A DNA stretch of 64,000 nt, from contig JARGSG010000262.1 in the NCBI GenBank assembly GCA_030374805.1, forward strand, positions 62,001 through 126,000, in the 5' to 3' direction. Within the stretch, counting starts at the first letter, position 1; each line of letters begins with the position of its first letter. Made by a program: the position numbers and the translations under genes. Below the pieces are notes generated by a model. It was not told the origin of the DNA and did not search any database. It worked only from the letters and a program-made list of their open reading frames with translations. Positions 29,082 through 39,640 of the stretch are shown here, piece by piece. The stretch is from Gracilaria gracilis (Eukaryota > Rhodophyta > Florideophyceae > Gracilariales > Gracilariaceae).

Positions 29082-29927
29082 ATGTCTAATTCACAGCAAT
29101 TGCCTGAGCAGTCATCATGCATTGAACCGCCTGCGGAGCGTATACTTAGTGTCCCTACAAGGTCTGAATCACGGCGTAAGGATAAACATGGTGTGGCAGG
29201 GAAGGGGTCGCAGTACCGGATGCGTCACATTTTCAATTCTAAGATGGCCGCTTATGAAAATCGTGCGTATGACAAGAACAGTCCGATCACAGCAGAGTTC
29301 GTGTTCTCCGTTCTACGTGGCATCAGGGATCACGTCTACGATGTACGAAAGATCAAAGATGATGGGAGTTTGACATATCGTTCGCTTCAGAGGGATCATC
29401 CACTGGTGGTTGTGGAGCTTCGCTCCAAGATAGAAAAGCATTATACTATTTTGAAGCTTGCTGAAGGGCAGTGGGCTGTGAATCTGTTAATTCAGGAAGC
29501 TTTCAGGCGTGACCGAAACTACAAGAGCTCTACAACTCTGAATCGTAGAAATAGTAATGGCGCAGGGAGTACTGAAGCGGTGACGGCACCGGAGATTCCT
29601 GAGCCCATGACGAACGAGAACGTTCCTGATTCCAGTTCTGGTGTTTGTGCACAATCTGTTATTGGTGATAATGAAGAAGCGCGTTGTATAGTTGCAAATG
29701 AGGGTGGAAACGAGGAGGGCAATGTTAATGAAGCTTCATGTTCTGCTCGTAACAGTCGCAATGTGTCTGGCAGTGGACGTGCTCCTACGACATCTGTTGC
29801 CGAAGACGAAGTTCATGGAAACGGTGCTCCAGCAGTGGACAACGTGGGAAACCTTGGTGTTAGGAAGAGAACGCTGGGGACTCGTCGAGGTGGAATTCGT
29901 TCTAGAAAGCGTGTGCGTCGTGTCTAA
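29082..29927 (+). CDS. Second gene of the CACTA-like element (unrecognised DNA-binding-type protein)
   Basis: A 281-residue protein. The N-terminal ~130 residues are charged and likely folded (MRHIFNSKMAAYENRAY, FVFSVLRGIRDHVYDVRKIK, VVELRSKIEKHYTILKLAEGQWAV). The rest is Asn/Glu/Ser-rich and disordered, ending in basic clusters with a nuclear-localisation look (RSRKRVRRV). The ATG at 29082 is used. It is divergent from the transposase with 385 bp between the two start codons and has AATAAA at 30068-30073, about 140 bp after the stop. The position matches the second protein (TNPA-like) of En/Spm-type elements, which binds subterminal repeats. Similarity to any known protein is not visible to me, so the role is inferred from context. 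Confidence 0.7.
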   Translation: MSNSQQLPEQSSCIEPPAERILSVPTRSESRRKDKHGVAGKGSQYRMRHIFNSKMAAYENRAYDKNSPITAEFVFSVLRGIRDHVYDVRKIKDDGSLTYRSLQRDHPLVVVELRSKIEKHYTILKLAEGQWAVNLLIQEAFRRDRNYKSSTTLNRRNSNGAGSTEAVTAPEIPEPMTNENVPDSSSGVCAQSVIGDNEEARCIVANEGGNEEGNVNEASCSARNSRNVSGSGRAPTTSVAEDEVHGNGAPAVDNVGNLGVRKRTLGTRRGGIRSRKRVRRV

Positions 29928-30067
29928 CCGATGAAGACTAAGTTCAAATTCTGTAATGACTTCCGGTTTCATCTTCATTGTGTTGGTGTGCTATCTGCAT
30001 TGTGTCTGTAAGCAAGTTTTTTACCTCATAGGTATGTTGCCTGTGATTATGTGTGCGCTTCGATTGC

Positions 30068-30073
30068 AATAAA
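30068..30073 (+). terminator. Polyadenylation signal for the gene at 29082
   Basis: AATAAA in GCAATAAAATG, about 140 bp downstream of the stop codon. Confidence 0.5.
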
Positions 30074-30129
30074 ATGTTACAAGGCTTCGATTTATAGCTT
30101 TGTATGTTTGTGGGCTTCAATTCAGTGCC

Positions 30130-31819
30130 GTCCTCCACCGTCGCCAGATCGCACGCGATCGGGATCTACATCCCAAAGCAGTCCTGGAAGCCAAGGGTCG
30201 CGTCCAGCACAGTGTTGTTGCGGATCACGCCAAGAACCTTGGCGTAAAACCCGTTTGTCAGCGCCAAGCGCTGCCGTAACCGCTACAGGTATACGTAATC
30301 GGGAGTCTTCATCACCGCAAAGTACAACCGATTGATCGAATTCTCGTACAGCCCTTTGCACCACGAAAGCTCCACTGGCTGCTCCATCCCAATTTCCAGC
30401 GCCAGCTCCAGGCCCTTCTCGGAGTTGCAGAAGTGCGCGTGGTTCATCATAATTTCAATCAGCTCACCTTGAGTCGGGTTCACGTATGCCGCCGCCGCAC
30501 TCAGGCTCGAGTTCTCCTGTCGCATCGCTTGCAGTTTCGCCCTCAGCGCGCTTCTGCCCTTTTGCGCTTATGCCGGTTCGCACCTCTCCCACGCATTTGC
30601 ACGGGCGTTTCTTCAACACCGCCAGCACCAACTGCTGTTTCATCACTTCGTACACGTACAACCGGATCCCGATGTTTTCTTCTTCGCTCGCCTCCATGCT
30701 CTGTCGAAGCCTTGTACTCTAGCTGCCTCCCGAGTACGAAGCCAAAAACAGCTCTGGCGTGAGGTCATAAACGTCCAGCGGGTCCTTCAACTGCTGCAGA
30801 GCCGACGTTTCCGGCATTCGTTGACCTGCGTTAGTCGTGATGTTACTCACTAAGTATAGCGTCTCTGCGTTGTTATTCGCCCCAAGATCTGGAGTTAAAC
30901 GGGCAAACTCCGCCGCTGTACGCACGTATCCAGCTCTATGGATGTCATTGGGTATGTAAATCGCCGCAATCTGATTTAAGCCTACTGTGAAGTTAGCCAA
31001 CGCATCATAGTCCGTATTGGATGAAGTACCCCCGGCTGACCAAATTACCTTCACCATGTCGGTTACTACCTGGTGGTGCCGTTGTAGGACCAGCCACAAC
31101 TTGTGGCTCGTGACCAAACGCGTTTGAAGCGCTTTTTCGGCATCGGTGGCAAACGAGCATAGGTCTGCTTCATTTTCAGCGCTATTAACTAGCAGTTTTG
31201 CTCCTGTCGTTGAAGCAAGTGACGTGAAATTAAGCGATTCATACACGCCCATCGCAGGATGTAGTTTCCATCCATTCCCGACGGCGTTTTGGAGCTGGAT
31301 CGGAACGCGCGGCGGACATGATGCAAAGGCATGAGCGTAGTTGATCGCAACGGGATCCTTGGTTGAGAGCGATGAGGCGGGGGTGGTGTATGTGCCGTGT
31401 GAATGTACGGAGACATGCATGAGGAGATTGTGAAGTAAGTGCGACAAAAATTGGGCTGCTAGCAGGGCCAGTAGCGGACAACATGCGTTCTGAGTTGGTT
31501 CATAGTGCGATACATACGAGGTCGGAGCGTGCGCAAGAGTAACAGGAGAGAGCAGCAGGCGACACAACTGGTGTGGGGAGGCAAAACGTGGAGAGGATTG
31601 ATGCTCGGCGGAATACTGCAGGGACTTTGTGAAACGTAGGGTGGTGTGCGTGTTTGCTCGAAGGCGCAGAAAATTATCGTCGAAAAGCAGGGAGGACATG
31701 GGGGTCCACGATCTATCATGCGAAGGCGACGGAGGCGGTGAGACGTCCGCCACGCAGCTGCGATTGTCACATGGCGAGGGGCGACGCGCCATATGTACCG
31801 CAGCGATGGTGCTATCCAT
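30130..31819 (-). pseudogene. Unrecognised gene remnant inside the CACTA-like element
   Basis: From the ATG at 31819 a 366-codon frame runs to a TAG at 30719. Its first ~120 residues are low in complexity. From about 31430 it reads like a real protein (VAINYAHAFASCPPRVP, WLVLQRHHQVVTDMVKVIW, LNQIAAIYIPNDIHRAGYVRT). Coding-like sequence then continues in other frames: a stretch with YVYEVMKQQLVLAVLKK (near 30650), then a frame with LRAKLQAMRQENSSL (a coiled-coil-like run near 30530) through to PDYVYL, a TAG, and a tail ending VLDATLGFQDCFGM and another TAG near 30170. At least two frame changes and one in-frame stop are needed, so it is either a pseudogene or has introns I cannot define. I do not recognise the family. 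Confidence 0.45.
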
Positions 31820-32314
31820 GGTGGCTCAGACCCACCACGCGCCACATGTCATGTGGCGAATACGTATAAAGCCAGCGGCGTGGGGAGGGCGGAGGGGCGG
31901 AGGGCGCGCTTCCCAAGCGCTGGCGACGGCAGTGAAACGGCAGGGTGCCGCCGCGTGCTGCGCACTGTCCGATAGCGTGCGCGCTCTCTGTAAGCGCGCA
32001 TCAAAATTGGCGCAGCTCGACGGCAGGTGCGCAAGAGGAGCGGAAGCGGACACCACACCTCTGCAGTCTTACAGCGTGCGCCTTGCGCGTTTATGCAGTC
32101 ACCTTCCCCCTGTTTCCGCGGACGTTCCACGTTTCTCGGCACAAACGTTAGTGATCAAATATCGTCTTACGTCAATTCAACAGTCCCTAACCCCTCTGTA
32201 AGATCAATCTTCATGTAAACCCACAGCCCAGATTCCCACTCACGACGTCACCACCTCCCCGCCCCTCAGTTTGTTCTTCAACAGGTGGGCGAACTTCCCG
32301 TTCTTAACTCGCTA

Positions 32315-35300
32315 CTACTTCTCATGTCGTCCGATCTCCAGGATCTTGCCGCGCCCCACAACCGCAATGGCGTCTGCATCCTTCACAGTTGACAGGCGAT
32401 AAGCCACAGCGATCGTAGTACGCCCATTCCCCACTCGATCCCGTTCCTCCTGAACAACCCATACGGAAACAACATCCAGCGCCGACGTCGCCTCATCCAG
32501 CACCAAACTCCTCGGCTCGCTTACGATAGCACGTGCGATCGCCACTCGTTGACGCTGCCCTCCCGAGAGTTTGCTACCTCGCGCACCCACTATCCTGTCG
32601 TACCCGTCCTCCAGTTCTGTAATGAATGAATGAGCATTGGCTGCTTTGGCGGCCTCAACGATCATATCGTCCGTCACCGGTGTTCCGTCAACGTGGTTTA
32701 GTCCGTAGGCAATGTTATCTCGAACTGATCGGTTGCATAGATCAGGTTACTGAGCAACCAGTCCCAAGTGTTTCCGTACCCATTTCACATCATGCTCTAC
32801 AATGTTAGTGCCGTCTATCTTTAGACTTCCACTGCGCACATCGTAGAACCGCTCCACCAAGCTCACCACCGTACTCTTTCCAGACCCGCTCGCGCCCACT
32901 AACGCGAGCGTCTGCCCACACTTCACCTCCACCGACATGCCGCGAAGAACAGCAATATTCGGTCTTGTTGGATACTCAAAGAACGCTTTTTCCAAACTCA
33001 CATCACCGTTGATCTTCTTTTTGAAGTCCACGTCCACAGTTTGATCAATTAATGACTCCCGATCCAGCAGTCTGAATATTCTCGTTGCCGCAATCTTCGA
33101 CTTCCCCCAATCCGGCATAGTGCTCGAAAGGTTTCCAAGCATTAATCCACCGAACAATAAACCAGTCACAGCCTTCATCAAGTCCGCAAAACCACAATAC
33201 CCATCCCGCACAAATATCGAACCAACCCAAAAGCTCACCGCCCAAAGCACGTGAGCTAGGAACTCTGATACACCAAACGCAATAACAGCTATAAGCGCCG
33301 TTCGCCTACCGTTACCAATCGTCTTGTCCACTTCCTCGCTGTACTTGCTAAAAAACACGTCCTGTACACCAATGGACGTCACAGTTTCAAAGTTATTCAC
33401 TGCCTCTGACGCCACCGCTCCAGCTGCTGCATAACGAGTTTCGGAATCTGCATCGAACCCAGTCATCATTTTCAGTTGAATCATTTGAACTATGGCCCCC
33501 AACGGAAATACAACAGTGACCACCAGCGCCACTCTCCAGCACGCGATATAAGCGATCAAGAATCCTGTTAGCACAGTGCTCGCACCAAACGCAAACGAGC
33601 CAAGAACATCTCCTGTAATTCCCATCACTTGTGTAGCTTCGGTTGCCAGCCGAGTTGCGAGAGCTCCAAGTGAATTCTGCTTCTATCAAAGAAGCCCATG
33701 TCCTGTTTCAAAAGCGCTCGGAACGAAGCCCTTCGAAGTTTAAAAGTCATACGCTCCCCACTAATTCCGAGCATAGCATGCTGCAAAAAGTTGCCCAGAA
33801 ATAATGCTCCACATATTACCACATACAACACTGCCCATTTGGAAACCTCTCCCTTCTCATTACTGCTCAATATCTCTTCGATAACCTCTGAGAATATAAT
33901 GGCCATAGCCGGAGAAGAAGCTCCATTCAAGGCAGCTCCGACCATACCAAGTACAGTGTAAAACCACTCGTTCCTGTTCGTCTTAAACGCGCGAGATATA
34001 ATTCCCTTGTCGACAGCACTTTCCACGCCCTCCTCATCGTCTTCAACAGCACCATCCACCTGAACACTGTGGGACAGGGATGTACTAGCCACCTTGGCGA
34101 GAACCGGAGCTGGAATTTCTCCCGCCGTGGCTGAACTCTCCTTCGCTTCTTTTGCTTTCTGAGCTTCGACGCGTTGGTGCTCGGTGAGAGTGTGATAAGC
34201 ACCTTGCAGTCTCAGTAGCTGACTGTGTGTACCAGATTCCACAACATGGCCATTATCGATTACAGAGATCACGTCCGCGTCCTTTACAGTGCTCAATCTA
34301 TGTGCCATCGTGACGGTAGTGCGACCAGCAGCTGCTTTTTCAAGAGCACTTTGCACAATGCGGTGAGATTGGGCGTCTAAAGCGGCGGTGGCTTCGTCCA
34401 AGATCAAAATCTTCGGGTTTCGAATCAGTGCGCGCGCTATACATACCCGCTGCTTCTGACCTCCGCTCAGCAGAGGTCCTCGTTCTCCAAGTAATGCATC
34501 ATATTGTTCAGGAAGCTTCATGATAAAGTCGTACGCATTTGCCTTCTTGGCTGCTTCCATAATATCCGTATCTGACACCTCCATGCGACGAAGCACCTTC
34601 TTTCCTGTCTCTTCATCTACAGCAGCCTCCATTGCAGCGCCCAGGGCGATGTTCTCCCTAATTGAACGGGCAAACAAAGTTGGAATCTGGCCGACAAAGC
34701 CAATTTGACTCCTTAGCCACTTGACGTATAGTTGTCGCACATAAACACCATCAAACATTACTGTGCCTTCGAGGAAGTCACGAAAACGCTCAATTAGGCG
34801 AACAGTTGTACTCTTTCCACATCCTGATGACCCTACAAGGGCATGAGACGTACCAAATGGATTCTTGAGGCTAAAGTTTTCCAGCACCAGGCGCCTTTCG
34901 TCCCCACTCTCCAAATCGTCAGCGACACGGTGTTTGTAATCGAAATTAACACCTCTGAAGCTCACATCTCCCTTGAAGTCCTGAATGACTTCACCTTCAT
35001 CCTCATCCAGGGGATTGATTTCGGACTCACGGCCTATAACTTCGTAGACCCTCGGAGCTGCACCTTGAGCCTCGGCAAAAGCCTTGAAAGATGGTGCCGC
35101 TGTTTTCAACAAAAGTATAGAGTAAGGAGACAGTCAAAATGAGTTTTGGTTAGACCGTATTCAGCATTGTCGCTACATGAAATCGTTTCTGTAACAACGA
35201 TTATTCAAATTCAGAACAGAAACCTTACCTTGCCCGAGAGAAAAGGACACAATGAAGACAGATAAGAAAGTAATCAGGATGTCAGCGGCGGTAATGGACC

Positions 35301-36060
35301 CACCGCGAACCCGGGTTGCGCCAAATGTGAACGCAATAGCATATCCGCAAAAGATGACAAACATTGTGAGTCCAATACCCAAACCGGTCACGAAAGAATT
35401 CTTCACGTCAGCTTTGTAGGCCTTACGAAGCTCTTCCTCGTATCGCTTAGCCTCTGTTTCCCGGCCATTGTACGCAGTAACGACACGAATAAGTCCGATG
35501 ACGTCGCTAGCAATGGCACCAGCACCGCCATATGCTCTCGGCAGCTAGCTTAGCAAACACAGCGCCGCAAGCCATCATCAACGGCAGAATCGAGAGCATA
35601 ACCAGTGTCAACAACGGTCCATACACAAAAGCTACAATGAAGCCCACAATGAACATGGAAGTAAACGGCACTGCACTGGTAACCTTTTCTCCAATACCTT
35701 CCTGGATCAACTTCACATCAGCAGCGACTCTGGCGGCAAGTTCTTCTCCGTCCTCCTGACCATACCACGTGAAATCCTGGCTCAGAAGCGACTCAAACTA
35801 CATACGACGAAGGCAGGCACAGATTCTCTGAGCGGTAATGAGTTGGAATCGAACTTGTATCAAACCAGTGACAAAAGCGAATGCACCAAGTAAAAGGAAC
35901 CATTTGCCAACATCTGCAACCATCTCCAACATCACTAGTGATGCTGGAGAAATCAGTCTGAGCCGCTTCGTCTACGGTCATCATCTGAAATACGACCCCT
36001 GCGACAAAGTTTATCGGATCCGGCTGGTAGTTTGAAAGCTCCAGCCCAGCAAAGCCGTAA
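32315..36060 (-). pseudogene. ABCB-type (P-glycoprotein-like) full ABC transporter, decayed
   Basis: Order from the 5' end: part of transmembrane domain 1 (from ~36040; QMMTVDEAAQTDFSSI, then LITAQRICACLRRM); ATP-binding domain 1 with Walker A GSSGCGKST, signature LSGGQKQR and Walker B ILILDEAT; a Lys/Glu/Ala-rich linker; transmembrane domain 2; ATP-binding domain 2 with GASGSGKST, LSGGQRQR and LVLDEATSALD. Lesions: a frame change near 35940; TAG at 35798-35800 (a Tyr position, RM*FESLLSQD); a 1-nt frame change near 35545; a frame change near 33675 (FFDR.ENSLGAL region); TAA at 32747-32749 (a Glu position after LGLVAQ). The H-loop His of domain 2 is Tyr (VAYRLST). The first transmembrane helix is missing. 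ABCB proteins export lipids or drugs across membranes; this copy is dead. An intron at 35100-35228 shows it derives from a spliced genomic gene, not from a processed mRNA. Confidence 0.85.
35100..35228 (-). other. GT-AG intron in the ABC transporter pseudogene
   Basis: 129 nt. The donor reads CAAG|GTAAGG and the acceptor GAAAACAG|CGGCACC. Removal joins ...FSLGQ to AAPSFKAF, exactly the conserved stretch between transmembrane domain 1 and ATP-binding domain 1 of ABCB proteins. Confidence 0.8.
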
Positions 36061-36339
36061 CTACCACTGGCATGTTCACCAAGACGGCCCGCATGACGAA
36101 AAGCTGCATGGCGAGTCGCGACGCGGCGCATAGCACGCACGGTTTTCAAGGGGCGCTCATGGCGGAGCGTGAGTGTAAAGGGCGCGGTGCAGATCCATGT
36201 GTGCGAAACAGGCGGCGGCGCGCAAGCGATGGTCTTGCTGGCATCAAGGTGAGCCAGATGGTCGGAGGGTGGTGTAAGAGGTCGCGGTGACTTCGCGTAA
36301 CGCACCATCATTTTGATTCGACAGAACGTTGCGTCATTC

Positions 36340-36549
36340 GTAGAGCACCTGGTAGTTTGGGGCCACTGAAAATCTCCAGAACATCCAAATCTCAGGCTAT
36401 AGGTCCGTTGCACATCCTACACGTATCCGCCTCAGCCTTGAATTTCCAGCGCAATTTTTTGGAATATCTCGAGTACATCTGCCGAACATCCACGTTCAAC
36501 GCCCCACATCCGTTGCGCATCCAATGCGTACCTGTTGCGCATCAACATG
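36340..36549. repeat. Right subterminal repeat region of the CACTA-like element
   Basis: On the minus strand: GATGCGCAACAGG, CATTGGATGCGCAACGGATG, AGGATGTGCAACGG and GGATGTTC words, matching the spirit of the left array (GATRYGCA). It shares TTTTTTGGAAT with the left end. Confidence 0.55.
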
Positions 36550-36564
36550 CCTCACTGGGTATAT

Positions 36565-36756
36565 ATGCAAGCGTATAGCTGTATGGCAGTGCAGGAACGG
36601 CCGAACCTCATCGATAGCGCATTCAAGAAGTGCTCATTGCTGATGTACAAGTACGTTAGAAACAAGGAGGCAATTAATCGCGATAAGGAAAAACCGACTG
36701 AGCTGGAGGAGCGAAAACGAGTGAGAGGGAATAGCAGAGCTTCAAAGGAGGGGCTG
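36565..36756 (+). pseudogene. 5' part of a small coding frame interrupted by gypsy-B (3' part 42372-42410)
   Basis: An ATG at 36565 opens a Lys/Arg/Glu-rich frame (IDSAFKKCSLLMYKYVRNK, ELEERKRVRG). It runs into the gypsy-B LTR at 36757. If the element and one copy of the GGCTG duplication are removed, the frame continues for 11 codons at 42377-42409 (SATRKSTIRYL) to a TAG, giving about 75 residues. I recognise no family. The frame also begins only 5 bp from the right end of the CACTA-like element, so its original N-terminus may lie on the other side of that element. Confidence 0.35.
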
Positions 36757-37214
36757 TGTTGTTGGATGTTGGCTGATAAAGGGAATTCTGGATCAGGCGC
36801 CAACTACGGTAGAGGGGTTGGAAAGAAGGAGAAAGATTGAGGCAGCTAGACAGAGCGGGCACACCCACACGAAGTTGCTCTTCTGTGTGAGTCACCGTCC
36901 AGGAGGAAGGACGGCCTTTTATGCGTACCCCAGCCAAGCCAGTTGACTGCTGACTTGACAGACGTGATTGCACTTGTACATCACGCTAGCAGCCAAAGGT
37001 TCCGCAGGAACCAGATGGTAGGCGTCTAGAAAACTATCTGACGTAACTCTGACTACGCAATTTCCCGTACTGTCCGTTTGTTGACGTACTGCACGTTTAT
37101 CTCGATTTGCGCGCATATGCGTACGCGGCTTAGTCCTGACGTCAGCCAAGACATGTATGATGCATTGATGTATGTCCAACGCAGAGCGGCAACGGTGATG
37201 CAGAGTAGACAACA
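36757..37214 (-). repeat. gypsy-B 3' LTR
   Basis: The plus strand starts TGTTGTTGG and ends GACAACA; the termini are the inverted pair TGTTGT/ACAACA. Same length and, by eye, same sequence as 41914-42371. Confidence 0.93.
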
Positions 37215-37249
37215 GCGCCCCGTAAGAATTGAAGAGCAGAATGAAAATC

Positions 37250-39640
37250 TTACATGTTTGCAGCAGCGATGTTGCTTTGCCGTTTCGTTCCCGTGGCGGA
37301 CACCTCCTCCAGGTATTCCTTGACAAGAACTGGAACGTCGTCGCGGAGAGAATCCAAGGACACCCAATCCGTTTCACTTTCAGAGAATCCACGCCATTTC
37401 ACTAACAACTCGACAATCCCCTTCCTCAGTCTAATATCCTCAAAACGATCAATTACGAGTAGTTCCCCTTGCTGATAAGAAAGGTAGCTGCGTAGTTCTT
37501 CAGTGACCTCGAACTCTCTGTTGCGGAAAAACTTCAACCTTCTTCCGTGGACCTCCTGCTTCTGACCATCCAGCAACGACTCAATGACAAAGATGTACTC
37601 CGATCTGCACTCTACGACACGAAATGGCCCCATCCACTTCAGAGAGGGCTTTCGCGTACGTTCGCGTTCCAAGACGCCACGGAGAACAAAGTCAACCTCC
37701 TGAAAGTTTGGAGCACGCACGTTAGTCTTCCTGTTGTGTGATTCAACAGCCTTTCTTCGTTTCTCCGTGCATCGTTCCGCTACCTCTTTGTGCATGGAAC
37801 AGAGGGCCTTCTGTGTTTCTTTAATATTGCGGAGTTGTTTTCCACGGATGTTATCGAGAGACAAAATTCTTGTCTTGCCTCCGACTTTCCTTGTGATCGC
37901 TGACAACGGGGTATCCTGCCTGTGGCCTGTGAATACTGTGAGTGGGCAGCGGTTACCCAGGCGGTCCAAGATAGAGCTGTTGAGAGCAGCCTGAACCACG
38001 GGCAAGATACTTGGCCAACAGTTCTGTGGGAGTTGAAATTCCGAGAGCAGAGCTCTACACGCTCTCAAAAGCTCGCGGCAAACCACTTCCACAGTTCCAT
38101 TTGACCATGGACAATATGCCAGAGTGAAGTGGTGAGATGAATTCGTTTTCTCCTTAAGGTGCCGCACCACTTCGTTCTTGAAGTGCGAGCCCCTGTCAGA
38201 AATCCATTGAGTTACTACCCCAAAGGCAGCAAACCACCGAATTAACTCGTCAGCAACTACTTCTGCCGTAGTCTCCGTTGTGGGAACCAACCAAACATAC
38301 CCGCTGTGGTCATCCTTAAGTACAAGGACGTACAGTAGGTCGTCCTGTCCAGGAGACATGTAGCAAAAATCGAAATGTAGCAGTTCGTTTGGCTTCTCGG
38401 CGTGCAAAGCATGTCCCAATGGGCGAGGAATAGTCTTGGCCGGCTCGGTGCAGAGGCAGTGAAGGCAGGTTTTCACGAATGACTTCAAATCGTCATCCAT
38501 GTTCTTCCAGTAAAAGAATGCCTTCGTGGTTGCAAGAGTGACTTTCGAACTTCTGTGCCCGCCAGACCCAGTGTGCGCTGCGACAACAATGCGCAGCTTG
38601 AGAAGATCTGAGTCAGATGGGACCCACAGTACGTCTTTCTCGTTTCGGATTCCGTCTTCGGTCTTCGTGAACCCCTTTGGAGGCACCTCCTCTGTTGATA
38701 ACTGTGCCTCTTTGACTTGGTGAATGTCAGGCCAGTCGAGCTTGCTGTCCATGCCGGGGTTGATTGGTGCTACCATAAGAGCCTTGCATCGTAACATCTT
38801 GGCGGCGACAACTGTCCTCGTGGGGTTGACAGCCCAACGGGTCAGCATGTCGGCCCATACGTTTTGCACGCCGGGTAAATGCTCTACCACATATCTAAAC
38901 CCACTGAGTTTGATAGCCCAGCGCATCAATTTGCTGGCCGTTTGTCTCGAGATACCAGGGTTCCTCCCGTACGGGTCGTACAAGTACACAAGGTTGGCAT
39001 GATCTGTGAAGATGTTTACCTCACGTCCGGTAACCAAGTAATCAAGACGACACATTGATTCCACGATAGCGAAGCCTTCCTTTTCGGGTACTGACCAGTT
39101 GACAGCTGATCCTGTAAAAGAACCCGAAAGGAAACAAAGAGGCTCGTGTTGCTGCTCTTCGATGGCTTTGTGTCGGTCCGACGCAGGCACTTGTGTAAGA
39201 ATGGCTGACCAATGTGTATCAGGCGCATCTGTAAATAGACACAGATGATGATCGTGCTTAGGATGCGCAAGCTTTACGGCGGCGGTCAGTTGATTTTTGA
39301 TGTCAGCAAATGCTGAATCGAGCTCGGCGCCCCATGAGTCGGTGATGGAAAGGTTGCGCAGGGCGCGTTTGGTTCGCTTTCCAGCCTTTGCGTAACAGCT
39401 CTCAAGCAGTTGATGCAGAGGAGCGATGCGTTCAGAGTAAGCCGGAATTGAATTACGCATCCAATTCGTTGCACACACGAATTGCTGGAGCTCGCTCGCC
39501 ATACTGGGCTTCCGCATTTCTGTGAGAGCTGCATAGTGTCGTGGGTGATACTGTACTCCTTCTGCTGAGATGATGCGCCCACAGAACTGAACTTGAGAAG
39601 CGAATAACGTGGTCTTCTCCGCATGAATCTTCAAGCCGAT
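37250..39640 (-). CDS. gypsy-B pol, second part: end of reverse transcriptase, RNase H, integrase, chromodomain
   Basis: The frame opens in the reverse-transcriptase thumb (KIHAEKTTLFASQVQFCGR) and continues into RNase H (LCLFTDAPDTHWSAIL), an HHCC integrase finger ending CLHCLC, and the integrase core with acidic residues in LHFDF, SDRGSHF and SNGTVEVV. It ends in a chromodomain (FEDIRLRKG, LLVKWRGF, DWVSL, VPVLVKEYL). Chromodomains steer integration to marked chromatin in chromoviruses. There is no ATG at the beginning; it continues the frame at 39631-41853 after a one-base shift near 39640. The coordinates therefore describe a partial open frame. Confidence 0.9.
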   Translation of the reverse strand: MGLKIHAEKTTLFASQVQFCGRIISAEGVQYHPRHYAALTEMRKPSMASELQQFVCATNWMRNSIPAYSERIAPLHQLLESCYAKAGKRTKRALRNLSITDSWGAELDSAFADIKNQLTAAVKLAHPKHDHHLCLFTDAPDTHWSAILTQVPASDRHKAIEEQQHEPLCFLSGSFTGSAVNWSVPEKEGFAIVESMCRLDYLVTGREVNIFTDHANLVYLYDPYGRNPGISRQTASKLMRWAIKLSGFRYVVEHLPGVQNVWADMLTRWAVNPTRTVVAAKMLRCKALMVAPINPGMDSKLDWPDIHQVKEAQLSTEEVPPKGFTKTEDGIRNEKDVLWVPSDSDLLKLRIVVAAHTGSGGHRSSKVTLATTKAFFYWKNMDDDLKSFVKTCLHCLCTEPAKTIPRPLGHALHAEKPNELLHFDFCYMSPGQDDLLYVLVLKDDHSGYVWLVPTTETTAEVVADELIRWFAAFGVVTQWISDRGSHFKNEVVRHLKEKTNSSHHFTLAYCPWSNGTVEVVCRELLRACRALLSEFQLPQNCWPSILPVVQAALNSSILDRLGNRCPLTVFTGHRQDTPLSAITRKVGGKTRILSLDNIRGKQLRNIKETQKALCSMHKEVAERCTEKRRKAVESHNRKTNVRAPNFQEVDFVLRGVLERERTRKPSLKWMGPFRVVECRSEYIFVIESLLDGQKQEVHGRRLKFFRNREFEVTEELRSYLSYQQGELLVIDRFEDIRLRKGIVELLVKWRGFSESETDWVSLDSLRDDVPVLVKEYLEEVSATGTKRQSNIAAANM

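Larger units (their letters stand above)
25038..36559 (-). mobile_element. CACTA-like (TNP2 transposase) DNA transposon with extra cargo
   Basis: The left end is CCCAGTGAGG (25038-25047) and the right end its exact inverse CCTCACTGGG (36550-36559). Both are flanked by TAT (25035-25037; 36560-36562), a 3-bp target duplication as in CACTA elements. Both ends are rich in GATRYGCA-like subterminal words and share TTTTTTGGAAT. The 11.5-kb interior holds a TNP2-type transposase, a divergent second gene, an unrecognised decayed gene and an ABC-transporter pseudogene. No other inverted copy of the terminal 10-mer was seen between the transposase genes and 36550. Confidence 0.72.

Noticed and set aside
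29936..30122. Possible right end of the CACTA-like element just after the second gene
   Set aside because: No CCTCACTGGG-like end or subterminal array there; the matching end with TAT duplication is at 36550-36559.
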